64,000 nucleotides of DNA, from contig NC_057375.1 in assembly GCF_016906535.1 (NCBI RefSeq), positions 372,001 through 436,000 of the forward strand. The letters are read 5' to 3'. Source of the DNA: Rhizoctonia solani (lineage: Eukaryota; Basidiomycota; Agaricomycetes; Cantharellales; Ceratobasidiaceae). Positions 1 through 11,804 of this stretch are shown in pieces (positions within the stretch are counted from its first letter, which is position 1; the number at the start of each line of letters is the position of its first letter). Below the pieces are notes generated by a model. That model ran no database searches. It was not told where the DNA came from and saw only the letters and a list, made by a program, of their open reading frames with translations. The position numbers and the translations under genes are program-made.

Positions 1-300
1 ATAAGGTTTCGAGACGCTGTGGGCATATAAATCAGTTACAAGCTCATATCATTGCACTCCTTGTCTTACCAAACCGGCACTCATGTTCTGGTACTTGACT
101 AACCCTGTTTTGTAACAGCTTGGTCGTAATCATGATTACCCAAGTTTTGATATGTAAACCTGTGGTTTGCCGGTGATCTAGGATATACAAGTCACGCGCT
201 ACCTACTTGAGCCCCAGATATACCTGTGTAAATAATGAAAGGTAGACTGTAGCAATCTACGTACCAGATCCATTTTGATCAACTTTATAACCCAATATCG
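1..300. repeat. Diverged direct repeat, left copy
   Basis: This stretch aligns by eye with 7195-7347 and 7640-7745. Shared blocks include ACCAAACCGGCACTCATG, GTTCTGGTACTTG, TTTGTAACAGCT and GTGAATAATGAA-like words in the same order. The two copies lie in the same orientation on either side of the NLR gene, about 7.2 kb apart. The right copy is interrupted by about 270 bp of unrelated sequence. No coding frame is convincing, so this may be an old dispersed repeat or a duplicated flank of the NLR locus. Confidence 0.6.
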
Positions 301-1947
301 TAGTCCCAGCGTTCCTGCTTCCTGGTGTGCAAACTAATTAGTGTCATGTCGACTAGCGCAATCCAAGCCCAATGATTCAGCCCCATACGTTTTGCGCATG
401 GCTATCCGTATTTTGTAGCTGTGTATCAGTCTCAGTTTAAGCTCCCTTGCGCAGTCAGCATTCACCATTGACGCATCCCACAGTTCCGTCCTTCCCAAGC
501 AGCATTGCGTCAATGTCTCAAGTCTCATCGTTCGTTTAGACCAGCCAAGTATAATGTCCCTAAAGATGGGCAAGGGAGGATATCAAGTATCCTGCTACAC
601 CCTTCTGAACAGATACATGCATTGTCGAGGTGACGGTGGATACTGACGACATGAGGATTTCCGGCACACTCGTTCCACGGATCCAATGACAAACAGAGTA
701 GGTCTAGGCCCCTCATGACATCATTGGGCTCAACCTCTTCTTGCCGATCATTGTCATTTGAGCGCCACTTCCTCCCATCCAGCTGAATTGATGCTTGTAC
801 TCAAGTCCTACTTGTACTTAATTGTGGAGCTACAATGAGATAGACGAGTTACAAAGACTGGACTTGGTTGCAATCATATACTCTGTGCATTTGTCCGTCT
901 AATCTTGAGTCGACAGCTTGGACATCCACCAGCAGCTCCGCCAATCAGTATTCAAACAGCACTCCAATCTTAGTCTGCATGTCGGTGAGTGCTCTAGTAC
1001 TTCCGCATCTGGAAGAATATACAAGGCAAGGTTTGTAATCTTACTTCTGCGAGTTCTTCTGACAATTGATCAGACCCCGGGGATCTATCCTCTGGAAACA
1101 CGCGTAGGTTGACTTACAGTGGCACTTGAGTCATGTTAGTGGACGTTGCTGCAAATGCAATCCAAAGTACAATTCGCAGTTCTCAATCCGCCCTATACTC
1201 GCACTTGTTGCGCAAATGTGGGTCCTTGACCGCTTACTGCATTGGATTGACGTCAACTAATACATGTCTAGCATTTCAGGTCATGAACAAACGTTGAACC
1301 TTGATATTGGTAGAAGTGGACAAAGGCAAGCAATAATGCCGCCAAAGTACACTAGGATGGTTCTCCGGCGCTCAACCTGCATACACGAGTGACGGGGCTT
1401 TGGCGGCAAGCACGGTGAACCCAAGGTAGCTCAGGATGACATTTCCAAGGATGCTTGTCCTGGATACAAAAAGATATATCTGTATGTGGCTCAATTGAAA
1501 TCTAATCCGTCACTTTCTTGCCTATTGCAACTGGATGGACAAGCACCAAAATAGAAAGCCTGAGTAGTTGGGTGTAAGTGCAGCCGCAAATATCTTATGG
1601 ATATGTGAGGGTTGCAAGTATACTGACCTCAGTGTGACTTGCAAGACGAGCATGAGTTATTGCGATTGATGTGATTGCCTGTCCCACGCGCCGTGCGGCA
1701 CAAACACCCATAGTCGTCTCCGACTTGCACTAATGTATCACAGCTTGGAACGTGCTTGTCGTATCCTCGGACCAGTTTGTTATATAGGCCTGCAAATGAG
1801 TTTCTTAGTAGCAGCCAGGCTTGGTAGCGGTACTTGGGATGGACAGTTATGACATGACCATGTTACCCAGGGGCATTGATTTTCGGAGGAGAAAATATAT
1901 CATCTGGTTGTATTTTGCAGTATTTGACACGGCGGCATTATATAAAA
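301..1947. other. Gene-free stretch left of the NLR gene
   Basis: I see no supported gene here; the open frames are short and lack splice-consistent extensions or family motifs. The one structure I noted is a perfect 11-nt inverted repeat, TGCCGCCAAAG at 1337-1347 and its complement at 1398-1408, with a loop of about 50 nt. The 3' end of the NLR transcript (minus strand) should lie in the right part of this region. Confidence 0.4.
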
Positions 1948-4900
1948 CTACGGTAGATAGCATTCAGCCCACTGGTCACCTATCTTCCATCCGTCCGTAT
2001 CTAGCCGGAAGTCTCCTTGACCATTGATTACTGAGGAGTTTGGGGGGAGTGCCAAATACATGCGTAGGTCGGATGGGACCCATACGAGCCGGTGACCGTG
2101 TGAGTCCACGATCCAACCATCGGCATCCGGCAACCAGAGGTCAGAAGTGGTGTCATTGTCAAGAGCAAAAGGGACGTTGATGTTTTGGCCTGGCAAAATA
2201 CGTTAGCGAAAAGATAAGTAGGCAAGACTAGAATGACGTACCCAGTATCATGTTGTCGCCTTGTGGATGCGTTGCCAAGAACGAAACGTCCCAGAGTCGA
2301 ATGGTGCGGTCCCACGAGCACGAGACGAGGTGCGAGCCATCGGGTGAGAACTGGATGCACTGCACGCCACTGGTATGTCCCTTCAGAGGACCGTGTATAA
2401 GCTTGCCGTTCTCCGAGTCCCACAAACGCACAGTATGGTCCAAAGACCCAGATGCGACATACAGACCGTTGGGTGAGAACGACACAGAGTAGATCGAATG
2501 ACTGTGGGCACCACCGCTTTCGCCGCAAACAACAAGCTGCTTCCCTGTCTCTGCATCCCATATAACCACTGATTTGTCATTCGACCCTGAGACGAGGCGC
2601 TTGCCATCTGGAGAGAACTCCACCGAATGAACCCAGTCCTGATGAGTATCGATTGGGCCAACGAGCGTGGTGCCGCTATGTCGGTCTAGTACAACTATCT
2701 TGCCATCAATCGAGCCACAGACAACCCGGTGACCGTCAGGAGAGATCCCAACCGACAGGATAGAGCGATCTCCTTGGAACAGTCGCGTCATTTGTTGGCC
2801 GGTGCTCACATCCCATATTCGGACAGTGCGGTCATCAGACCCTGAGAGAACGACCGTGCTGTCGGGTGAGAATCGCACACAGCTCACCCAATTACTATGC
2901 CCCTTCATCGGTCCGTGGATGTCTTGTCCCGTCAGTCCATCCCAGATTCGCAGTGTGCTGTCATATGAACCAGACGCAATGTACCGATCATCGGCTGAGT
3001 AGTCCACAGATGTAACCTCGCCCTCGTGGCCATGGAGTGGTCCGAGCATCAGCTGACCGGTCGCCACATCCCACACGTGTATCGACCCATCTTCTGAGCC
3101 AGAGACAACCCGTGTGCCGCTGCGAGAGTATCGGATGCAGATGATAGACGAGGAAAGAGGTGAGGCAGCCGGAAGAGAATTGGAGGTGTCGATGTCCTGC
3201 ACGTTCCATACGCGTACCGTGCCGTCGTATGAGCAAGAGAACAGGCGAGTGCTGTCGGGAGAGAAGATGACCGAGTTGATGTAGTTGGTGTGTCCCTTGA
3301 GTGGTCCAAGTACTGTCTTGCCGGTACGCGTGTCATACACTCGGATTGTCTTGTCGAATGATCCAGAGGCAATGAAAGCGCCGTTGTGCGAAAACGCGAC
3401 GCAGGATACATACCTAGAATGTCCTGTGAGTGGTCCTAGCACCGTCTGGCCAGTTTGCGGATCCCACACTCGGATCGTTTTATCTTCTGAGCCCGAGGCA
3501 ATACGCGAGTCAGTGGGACAGGAGCATACTGACCAGACCGCACTGTGACCCTCGAAGGGCATGCCAACCGGTCGGCCTGTCTGTACATCCCACACTCGCA
3601 CAGTCTTGTCCCGTGATCCAGATGCAAGATGCAAGCCGTCGGAAGAGAACACGACTGAGTCGACGTATGCGGTATGACCCGTGAGCGGACCATGAGCGCT
3701 GACGTCTTGTCCCAATGCGCAGATGCACACCCCTCCGTTCGCCAGGCGACAGGCGACGCGAGACCAGTCAGGCGAGAATGCAAGCGACCGACCACCGGAC
3801 ACGCCATCAGGAAGCAGCTGTGTGACTGCACCTCCGTTGGCGATGTCCCACACATATGAGGTACCACCATGGCTAGAAAAGGCCACCTTGGATCCGTCGG
3901 GAGACATCGCAACGCAGTCGACACCCTTTGTGCGCTCTTCGGCGAGGCTGACCACACTCTCGCCCGTCGTCGTATCGTACACCTCGATGCTGTCTGCAGT
4001 AGGTGCCACAAGTCGTCTTCCGTCTCTTGACAGACTCATCGACTTCACGCTTTGGGTCGAGACCTTCCAGGTGGCTATGAGTGCCAGTCGGCGTCGATCG
4101 ATCGCCGCTCCTGTCGGCTGCACGAGTCCAGATACTCTTGGCATGTATGCTGCCGAGAGTGGCCGAGATCGGGGCCAGAACGGAAGCATGGAAGCGTAGA
4201 TGTGTGGCGTGCTTTGGGACACGGGATGGTTGGCGTAGATCGATACAAACTGGGATGCGTCGTGGACTAGCTTTGTGATGTGTTCGGGTATGTTTCGCTC
4301 CTGTAACGAAGCTGGATCAGAGTGTCAAATCAAGACGAAGCTTGCAACCTACGGTACACCACTTCTCGGCGCTTTGTATGATGGATGTCGCATAACGCAC
4401 GTTCTTGGTGAGGTTCATGACTTCCATCCATAGCAGCAGCCTAGAATGGAAGAAGCCGTCGATAAGCCCGATAAGGCTATTTGTGTGTTCGCTGAGACTG
4501 AGGTGGGTGGTCCAGTAGCGACATGCATATACGAGGCCGGGTGAGATCGACTGGGCGATTCGCCGATTGAGGTCTTTAACCTGGCTGTCAAGCAAGAAGG
4601 AAGAGGGTAATGCACATATGTTGAACTTCGGCTCGGCACCGTCAATGAGTCGTAAGCAGGCTTCCGCGATTGTCGCGTGGCGGGTGTTTGGGTTGCAGTA
4701 ATAGTTACCAGAGCGGCCTTGCGAAAGTATGAAGTCGGGAAACGATGCATGCAAAGCGGTTACAAGTTTAGCCTTTTTCGTGACGTTCAGCACCGATCGA
4801 AGGGGACCTAGGAGCGCTTCCACTTGCTCAGCACTGTCCAATTGCAGCAGGCTCGCCATAGCGTCTAGCGACATTGGCTCTGTCGCACACACAGCCATTT

Positions 4901-6731
4901 CGAGCACGTCTCTCATTGTTCGCCTATTCGCCTCGTTCAGTTCACTCCCCTTGAAGGCGTTGTCGAGAATAGTCTTATAAAGCTCGTCAATCATAAGTTC
5001 GTCTCCTTTCTCCATTGGAACAGATCCCGAGTCAATGATCACCCTCACAGCCTTTTTGAGCGTTTTCATTTTATTCGCGCTTTTGATGTAGCGGCAGATG
5101 GTAGCCGCATAAATGAACAACACCCCGCAGCGTTCGATAATGCTAGTCAACTCCGAGTCTTCCAACGCAATCCCTTTCAGCTCCTTGCGCATGTATGTTC
5201 CGATGTCAGTCTTCACCATGTTCGAGTCTAGGTTATGCAATACAAGTCGGGCCTCGTCCTGCCCGTTCGATCGCCCTGTCATTCTTTCTGTTATCTCTCG
5301 CTCTGGGCGACTGGATATGAGGAATCGGATGGGGAGCGTGTGAGTAGTCGACAGGAGTAGTTCCAGTATTTGCTCAACGGCTGTCAAACTCTCGCATTCG
5401 TCCAGGGCGTCAACAACTACAATAAAATCTTCCGGAAGGGACTTCTCCACGGCTTTTAACGGGTCGATAATAAGCTTCTGGTACTGCACGTTTAGTGCTT
5501 GAGTATGGGTATCACAATCTTCTTCAAGGACATCGGCTAGTGCACGTCGGAAGGGGCGCGAGAATTTAGCAAGCTGGTATGCGATGGATGGGATTATATG
5601 CTTGACTTGACGACATTCTGCGATTGCCCTCGAGCAAAAAAAACTGGCGCCCAGTCGGTTGGATTTGTCGAGCTTGCTGCACACAGTGTATGCAATGGTC
5701 GTCTTGCCTGTGCCGGCCATTCCGTTCATCCAGCATGTCTTTCCGGTGTCTGGCATATTTGCCCATTCCATCAGTTCTTTGAGTTGTGCTTCTCGGGTTC
5801 CTGAAGTACAGCTTCCCCTCTGGACATCCAATGATTCGGCGGAGTTGTACGTTGCGGACGTGTGGGGCGACATTCTGTTCATCCGTGACTCCTTGACTAG
5901 ACGTCAGAACAGGGTTTTTGACTCGATAATTTCACGCACTAATGTATGCTCCTTGATGGCCTCCAGGGCACCCATGCTCGCGTTGAGCTATTGGGAATTG
6001 GTCAGGATGATGTATGATCGTCCTATCAAGACTTACCGTGATTCTTCGTAGGTGACCGTCAATACGGCGGTAGCATTCCATTATTCCGTCAGATTCTTCC
6101 ATGGCATCTATCAACCGTCTCCCTGTCTTATTTGCCTGTTTGTTGGCCACTCTCTTGGCTTCTTCCACGATTTCGCTACAGCTTGTGTAAGCGATACTAT
6201 CACACTCAGACTTAAACTCCGATATACTTACTCTCGAATCCGTTTTACACTCTTCGTCATTACAAGTCCTGTTGGTTGCTCGATATGATCTGCCAGATCT
6301 TGCAATATTTCCTTTAGTCTGATACCTAATTCGTTATACCCCTCGCGCTCCTTGCATGCGTCCTGTTCAAGCGCTGATGGCATCTTGATACAGGTTTCCG
6401 ATAAGAGAAGGGTTCATACCTCGTATATGTCCATAAGTCCCTTGAGACCGCTGATCGCTGACTTGAGTGGGCCGAACGCATCAGTACTCGACTCGAGGGT
6501 CGTAAGAAGGGCCCTAATTGCGGCCCAAGCGCCCGAGGGTTTTTCTGTAACACCAGGGTGGAAACCTATTGCAGAAGAGGGGCGACTATTGTCGTTAGAT
6601 TTCATGCGCAGGCTTCTTATAAGCCTTTCTTTTGAGTGTTTAATCGAGTCGCTTAGGCTCATTAAGAATGGCATTATGCCGTGTTGCGGTCGTGTATCGC
6701 CCATGTGTTTGAGCGCTAAGAGCCAAGTCAT
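1948..6731 (-). CDS. NACHT-WD40 NLR-type protein
   Basis: Fungal NLR-like signalling ATPase. Short exons at 6731-5883 encode a helical N-terminal region. They are followed by a NACHT segment at 5882-4350 with P-loop GMAGTGKTT and Walker B motif IVVVDALDE. A clear intron (donor just after the codons for EKWCT near 4350, acceptor TTACAG near 4318) joins it to a WD40 domain at 4316-2240. I count 14 WD-type repeats, enough for two seven-bladed propellers; three are weak. A final exon at 2196-1948 adds a tail containing RLVWVPSDLR that follows the propeller in related basidiomycete proteins as I remember them. Known members of the family act in self/non-self recognition and programmed cell death. 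Substrate and partners here are unknown. The NACHT and WD40 reading frames are uninterrupted. The first exons are the least certain part, and the ATG at 6731 was chosen because it opens the longest upstream exon (to about 6415). Confidence 0.88.
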
Positions 6732-6969
6732 ATGCCCCTAGCATCAGTCACGTGATGTGGGGGTGCCAGTTGAACGCCGGTGTCCGGGTCCGGCATGAAA
6801 GCAAGGTGAAAATGAATCTGATGTGTATAACACTATAACCCATCCATGTGCTGGAATATAAATGTCGAAAAGTTGGCGTCTTGAGTTGCATACAAGTTGG
6901 GCATACTCCGAGGTCGACCTGACGTCGCAGCAATTGTGAGACGGCGATCTGCTTCACTCCGAGAGTTCT

Positions 6970-7140
6970 CAGCAAAAACTAAAAGTTTTATTAGCAATGA
7001 TCAGGTGTAATGGAATAGGGGGGAAAGATCATGGCGTCATGAGCCCAAATGACCCCAGTGTCATGGTTTCATGAGGGATCGTTGTATGCCATGACACCAT
7101 GATCCTTCCCCTTGTTTTATCACACCTTTGGTTTTTGCAG
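6970..7140. repeat. MITE-like imperfect hairpin
   Basis: The 22-nt segment at 7020-7041 is the inverted complement of 7090-7111 with two mismatches. The outer arms (CAGCAAAAACT at 6970 against a CTGCAAAAACC complement at 7130-7140) are also roughly complementary, giving about 170 bp that can fold back along most of its length. It has no coding capacity. It sits just upstream of the NLR start. I could not identify a target-site duplication, so the MITE label is inference. Confidence 0.5.
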
Positions 7141-7194
7141 AATTTTAGAGAACATTTGTACAAAGTGAAGATATATTAGTAAAAGACGTTGAAG

Positions 7195-7745
7195 GTATAT
7201 AAATCAATTATACGCCAGTATGATTGTATTTCTTCTCTTACCAAACCGGCACTCATGTTCTGGTACTTGCCTAACCCTGGTTTGTAACAGCTCGGACATA
7301 ATCGAGATTAGTCAGATTTTAGTATGCAAACCTGTGATCTGGGATATTGTGAGGTCGCGAGGACCTGACGTCGAAGGCGAGGCTGGAGGCAGTGCCGCGT
7401 ATATGGCAAGTCATTTGGCTCGTCCTAGAGTCCCGTATTCAGAAACAAGAATGAAGAACTATCTACATCGAGAGAGGATTTATATACCTACCAGAGGCCA
7501 TGTTTGTGTCTATGTGTCTAATGAAAGGAGTCGAGCGAGAGCGAGTGAGATGAAATGAGTGAGACGTAGGCCGGTGGCAGTGCCACATGTGTGGCTGCGC
7601 TGCGCGTGCCTCACAGACACACCGGTCGAGTGCCTTTTGCTCAAGTTCTAGGTCTCCCTTTGTGAATAATGAAGGGAAGACCGCAATGTAGCCATTTACC
7701 TACCAGATTGATGTTGATCAACTTCTCACATCACGAAATTGTCCA
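7195..7745. repeat. Diverged direct repeat, right copy (interrupted)
   Basis: This is the second copy of the repeat at 1-300. The blocks at 7195-7347 and 7640-7745 keep the same order as in the left copy, with the intervening 7348-7615 absent from the left copy. The two copies flank the NLR gene. Confidence 0.6.
7348..7615. mobile_element. Possible solo LTR or small inserted element
   Basis: This 268-bp insertion, relative to the repeat copy at 1-300, begins TGTGAGG and ends CCTCACA, a perfect 7-bp terminal inverted repeat with TG...CA ends as in LTRs. A TATA-like ATTTATATAC lies inside. Flanking pentamers are GATAT and GACAC, which would be a target duplication only if two transitions have occurred, so that support is weak. 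It does not resemble the Gypsy LTR at 22486. Confidence 0.4.
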
Positions 7746-8630
7746 ACTTCTCCAATTGGGGTACCTAACACCAGAGTTCTCCGGGGGTCAAGTACCACTC
7801 CCCAGAGATGTCCGGAGATGTGTTCCGGGTACTTAAATCTCCCTAGGTAGAATTAAGCTGTATCCACTTTTTACCCATAGACACTACGATGTATGCGGCA
7901 ACACCGGCACAACTCAATGAATACATACAAAATGCAATCATATCAGTACTTAAAACACCAACAGTAACCAGATGTGTCAGAGAAAGAATATTGAAAGCAC
8001 AGAAAACATAATATATTCCAAGCTTGATTTTGGTGGAGCCAAGGTTGGAGAAAGCCGGTCAGACTGCTATTCGCCATAATGTATATGCAATACAAATAAT
8101 GCGCTTTGCAGTGTATAATTGAGCAAGCCGAACAGGTGCGGTGGACTATTTCCCAGCCAAAATTAAAGTGGGCCAAACCAACACCCATCCAACTTATTAA
8201 AACATGAGATCCTTGTGCTGAATGCTAACCAGCACGACAGGATTGAACTGCCACACCATCTATTTGTAAGTACAAACCAAACCCGGAATTAAATTACAAT
8301 ACTGAGGAGCTGTAACCGAGATTATGCGCTTGCAGCCATCATAGCAAACTAGAAAGTCGTAGCTCACTAACCATTTTTCAGCTCCAGAGAGATCCACCAT
8401 CAGCTGACCACTAGAGCCGCCGGCAATGATGTGATTTAGATGAAATGGAAGCCGACTGAGTGGTTCTATGGTTAAATGACGCAATTCGCCCAGCAAGCTT
8501 GATCATCTCCCTCCATCATGAGTAGCACTTGTTCCGATCCTGGCATCACCTCCACATATTGTTGGAATATATAGTGAAGCTCAATGTTCTCTCGGCCTTC
8601 ATCCTACCTTCATCTGCGATAGAATTTACT
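7746..8630. other. Gene-free stretch upstream of the NmrA-like gene
   Basis: No convincing gene on either strand. It holds the upstream region of the gene starting at 8631. I see no clear repeat or RNA structure. Confidence 0.4.
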
Positions 8631-9591
8631 ATGGCTCTCAACCTTGCTATCATTGGCGGTCACGGAAAGGTTATTAATATCAGTTCATCGTTAAACGTAC
8701 AGAACCTGAGCATGTAATTGATAGGTTGCTTTGCATCTCGCGAGGCTTGCTGCTAGTCGTGGCCACAAGATCACATCGGTCATTCGAGACGTATCGCACG
8801 GTCAAGACATTTCACATACTGGAGCAACCCCTCAAGTCTTATCGTTAGAGGATGCACAGGCCTCCGATTTTACAACACTCTTCACTAACCTCAAGACAGA
8901 CGTCGTATACTTTAGTGCAGGTGCAGGGGGAAAGGGCGGTGAAGAACGTACCAAAGCTGTGGACTATAATGGTGCCCTCAAGATATTCGATGCGATCGAC
9001 GGTGTGAACGGCAAGAAACCTCGTCTAGTCCTCGTATCCGGTCTCGACGTGGGTAACGAGGATCGTTTCCCGGAGCACTATGTAAGCTCGGAAAGCTTAA
9101 GCTTTTCCCGTTTATTGATAATGTGTTTTAGACCGAGGCAGATAAGAAAGCAATAACTGCTTCTCGCAAGGCCATACCGGCATGGTACAAGTGGAAATAC
9201 GAAGCTGAGAAAGTGCTCGTGAAACGAAACTCATTCGAATGGATTATACTTCGTCCCGGAACCTTGAATGATAACCCTGGTACCGACACTGCTGACATTG
9301 GGCGAGCGAATCTTACAGAAACCATATCGGTAGGTATTGCAGATTCCCAATCTGAACTACTTGCACATAATTAATTATCACCTACGTTCCCACCCTCGGG
9401 TCGGAATTGGCTAACATAATCGTTTTATTTCTTAGAGAGAAGACGTTGCAAAAGCGTTACTTCAGCTGGCTACTGTTCCACCTAAAGCATCTGGCTTGGC
9501 GATTGATATGGGGGGAGGAAAGGAGTCTATTGGCCCTGCAATCGATGCCTTCATTAAGAAAGGTGTCTCTGACTGGCTAGGTCAAGCTTAG
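8631..9591 (+). CDS. NmrA-like NAD(P)-binding protein (atypical SDR)
   Basis: There are four exons, roughly 8631-8671, 8725-9080, 9131-9330 and 9437-9591, all with GT-AG borders. The first two join to give the N-terminal dinucleotide-binding motif GGHGKVALHLA (GxxGxxA), split by the first intron. Further family features are a VVYFSAGAGG strand, VLVSGLDVG, and a YKWKYEAEKVL helix carrying the Y-x-x-K-like element of atypical SDRs. WIILRPGTL follows, and a C-terminal part reads REDVAKALLQL. Length, about 250 residues, fits the YwnB/NmrA-like single-domain group. Such proteins act as soluble NAD(P)-dependent reductases or redox sensors; the substrate is not readable. The start is the only ATG placing the Gly-rich motif at the N-terminus. 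Confidence 0.85.
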
Positions 9592-9930
9592 GACCTTGAT
9601 GTATTGTTTTAAGTAGGAAAATTGATACAATCACAATTAATCTACGATTTATACGCACCTTTTACCTTCGGACTTTAGCCATTCCTACAGCCGAGCGCAT
9701 TGTTAGCGCCCGGCAGTCGTGCTCGGCCAAGATAAACGTTACGGCAAGGTGTTCAATATTAATACTACTTGGTTTCATAGTGACGATTGCGCATACTATA
9801 CTACTAGTACTACATCCTGCCCAAGCGTAATAATACAAACATACGACAGCATAGCCCGGAGAAATGCGTATAGGAATAAATTACCAGCCTCAAAAATCGA
9901 ACCCCCAACTAGAACATGGATATCGCAGAA

Positions 9931-10562
9931 TTAGTGACCTGCTCCGCTCTCGTCGCTGGTACTCCTCTCATCGCTAACATTAGCATCTATCCCTCGTCCA
10001 GTCACCGCCCAGAAAGACTTGTCATTCTCTCGCGATGACGTTCGTGCATGAGCATAGGGATGGGCTCGGACATGAACAGGTGTGCTGGATCGGTATCGTT
10101 TTGGTGGAGTAGGGGAAACGGGACTCCTGCGGCCATCTCGGGTTGAGCCGGCGCTCTTGTCCTGGACAGCTTTAGGCTGGGCTGAATTAACTTCAGTCTT
10201 TGGGAGGTTCTGTTGTATTTGCGCGCCAAGTGCGGCCAACTGGACCTGTAGGACCTGTTGTTGGAGTTTGGCAACGTTTGTGATTCTCTGGTCTTCGGCG
10301 GCTTTGGCTTTGAGTAGGGCTATGAGCATGTCTCGATCTCCCCGACCTTGAGCGGCATATGCGCTGAGAATTTCACGTAGAGTAGGTGGTGGTGGCTGAA
10401 GAAAGTATGAGCCTGCCGTTCTCAGTCAACTTTTAGTGCTTCGCTTACCTGGGAGAGTGCAGTTGCGAGGGCTTCGGTAGAGGTAGAGCTGGATGAGCTG
10501 GGCGCAGATGGTGGGCTTGGGGAAGTTGGCGACCGTGGTGGCGAGACATATGCGTGGGCCAT
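9931..10562 (-). CDS. Small Pro/Ser-rich protein of unknown function
   Basis: Two exons: 10562-10452 encodes a low-complexity Pro/Ser N-terminus (MAHAYVSPPRSP...), and 10396-9931 encodes the rest after an intron with GTAAGC donor and TTCAG acceptor. The second exon contains a helical, likely coiled-coil stretch rich in Ala, Leu and Gln (LLKAKAAEDQRITNVAKLQQ). A basic, Ser/Arg-rich, disordered C-terminus ends in a TAA. I do not recognise a family. Clean splice sites and frame conservation across the junction argue for a real gene. The divergent arrangement with the gene at 11805 leaves about 1.2 kb between them. Confidence 0.6.
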
Positions 10563-11804
10563 TGTGAGGGATAACTTGATTGGTAGGGGGAGACGTTTGT
10601 GGCTTATATGCGTTTCAGGCGAAAGTCCCGATGAAGAGATGATGATGACCGACCGTCTAGGAGCTGCGGTACTTAATACCATACGGCTTTTCTTGTCGCC
10701 TCTTGGCGTGTACCCGTTTCAGCACCTAAGTTTATTTTGAGACATCTCGCCAAGAAATCACAGGCAGGATTCTCTATAATAAGTGAGGAGCGAGGATAAT
10801 AATAGATCACAGCCAAAAATGATAGGAATTTGAATTTTTTGGCCGTATTCACCAGGCACTATTTCGGCTGATACAGACCGGGATAGGTCCCGTCACACCA
10901 TCGCATAATCATGACGCGTACATTTCTAAATGGCAAACGATTTATAAGATATTTTTAGATGTATATGAACTCGTTTAATGATTTCTCAGCACGGGAATAA
11001 TAGTCAATAGAGTAGACTGAACGGCGATATTAGCGGCCTTTGCTCGCTAAAATAGTTCCAGCTCCTATCTCATTGCTTGGCGTTACATCTAACTTTAGGG
11101 TCACATTCTTCCAGGACTTCGAAAAGCCTCGATTCAAGATGGGTTTCGCACGGTCCGAGGTGCGACAGCAGTGCGTTCACCTACCCCGGAAGCCGATTGG
11201 ACGCCTTGGGTATGCGAGGTCCCGCCTCCAAGTCCGAGCGGTTGGCCCGACCGCAGCCGAGTTATCAAACAATGTCGCTGTGCTAATGATTCAATAAGAA
11301 GCAGTTGTAATCAATCTATCTAACTTCCGGCTAATAAACCCGAATTAACAGCTCCCGACTCCCGCCGAGTAAAAAACATCGTGCTACATTTTCCGCTCTT
11401 GAACCTTGTTTAAAACAGGAAACCATGTGGATTTGAGCGTACTATAATTGTCTATGATATAAGCTTCGAGTATTATCATAGTTATGTCATATCTCCAGGA
11501 ATAGGGGTGGAGTATTATTGCTTCCCAGGTTGGTCCTAATTTCATTGTTGGTTCACGATTCGATTTTCCAATTCTTGTTTTGAGTAGTTATGAGAGGTCT
11601 CCAGTTAAATTAATGAGTGATATCACTGTTGGTTTCTTCTGAAATGTGATGGGACGGCCGCATGCTCTATCGTCGATTGACCAAATTGTCCAGGGAGTAA
11701 ATCCACGTGAGATTAGTGGCTGTGTACCTCGGCTGTCTTTCACGTGACTATCGCGCCACCACTCTCGGGGTGACGCTACGATCACGACGCTCGACCATCC
11801 CGCC
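10563..11804. other. Intergenic region between divergent genes
   Basis: It holds the upstream regions of the minus-strand gene ending at 10562 and of the Rad17-like gene. Short open frames at 11040-11297 and 11588-11833 lack family motifs or plausible splice partners. I see no RNA gene. Confidence 0.4.

Noticed and set aside
2250..4270. Many plus-strand frames opposite the WD40 repeats
   Set aside because: Periodic shadows of the repeated WD40 coding sequence.
9860..9935. tRNA-like words (GGAATAAATT, AATCGAACCCCCAACT)
   Set aside because: A TPsiC-like box appears, but I could not pair acceptor and anticodon stems.
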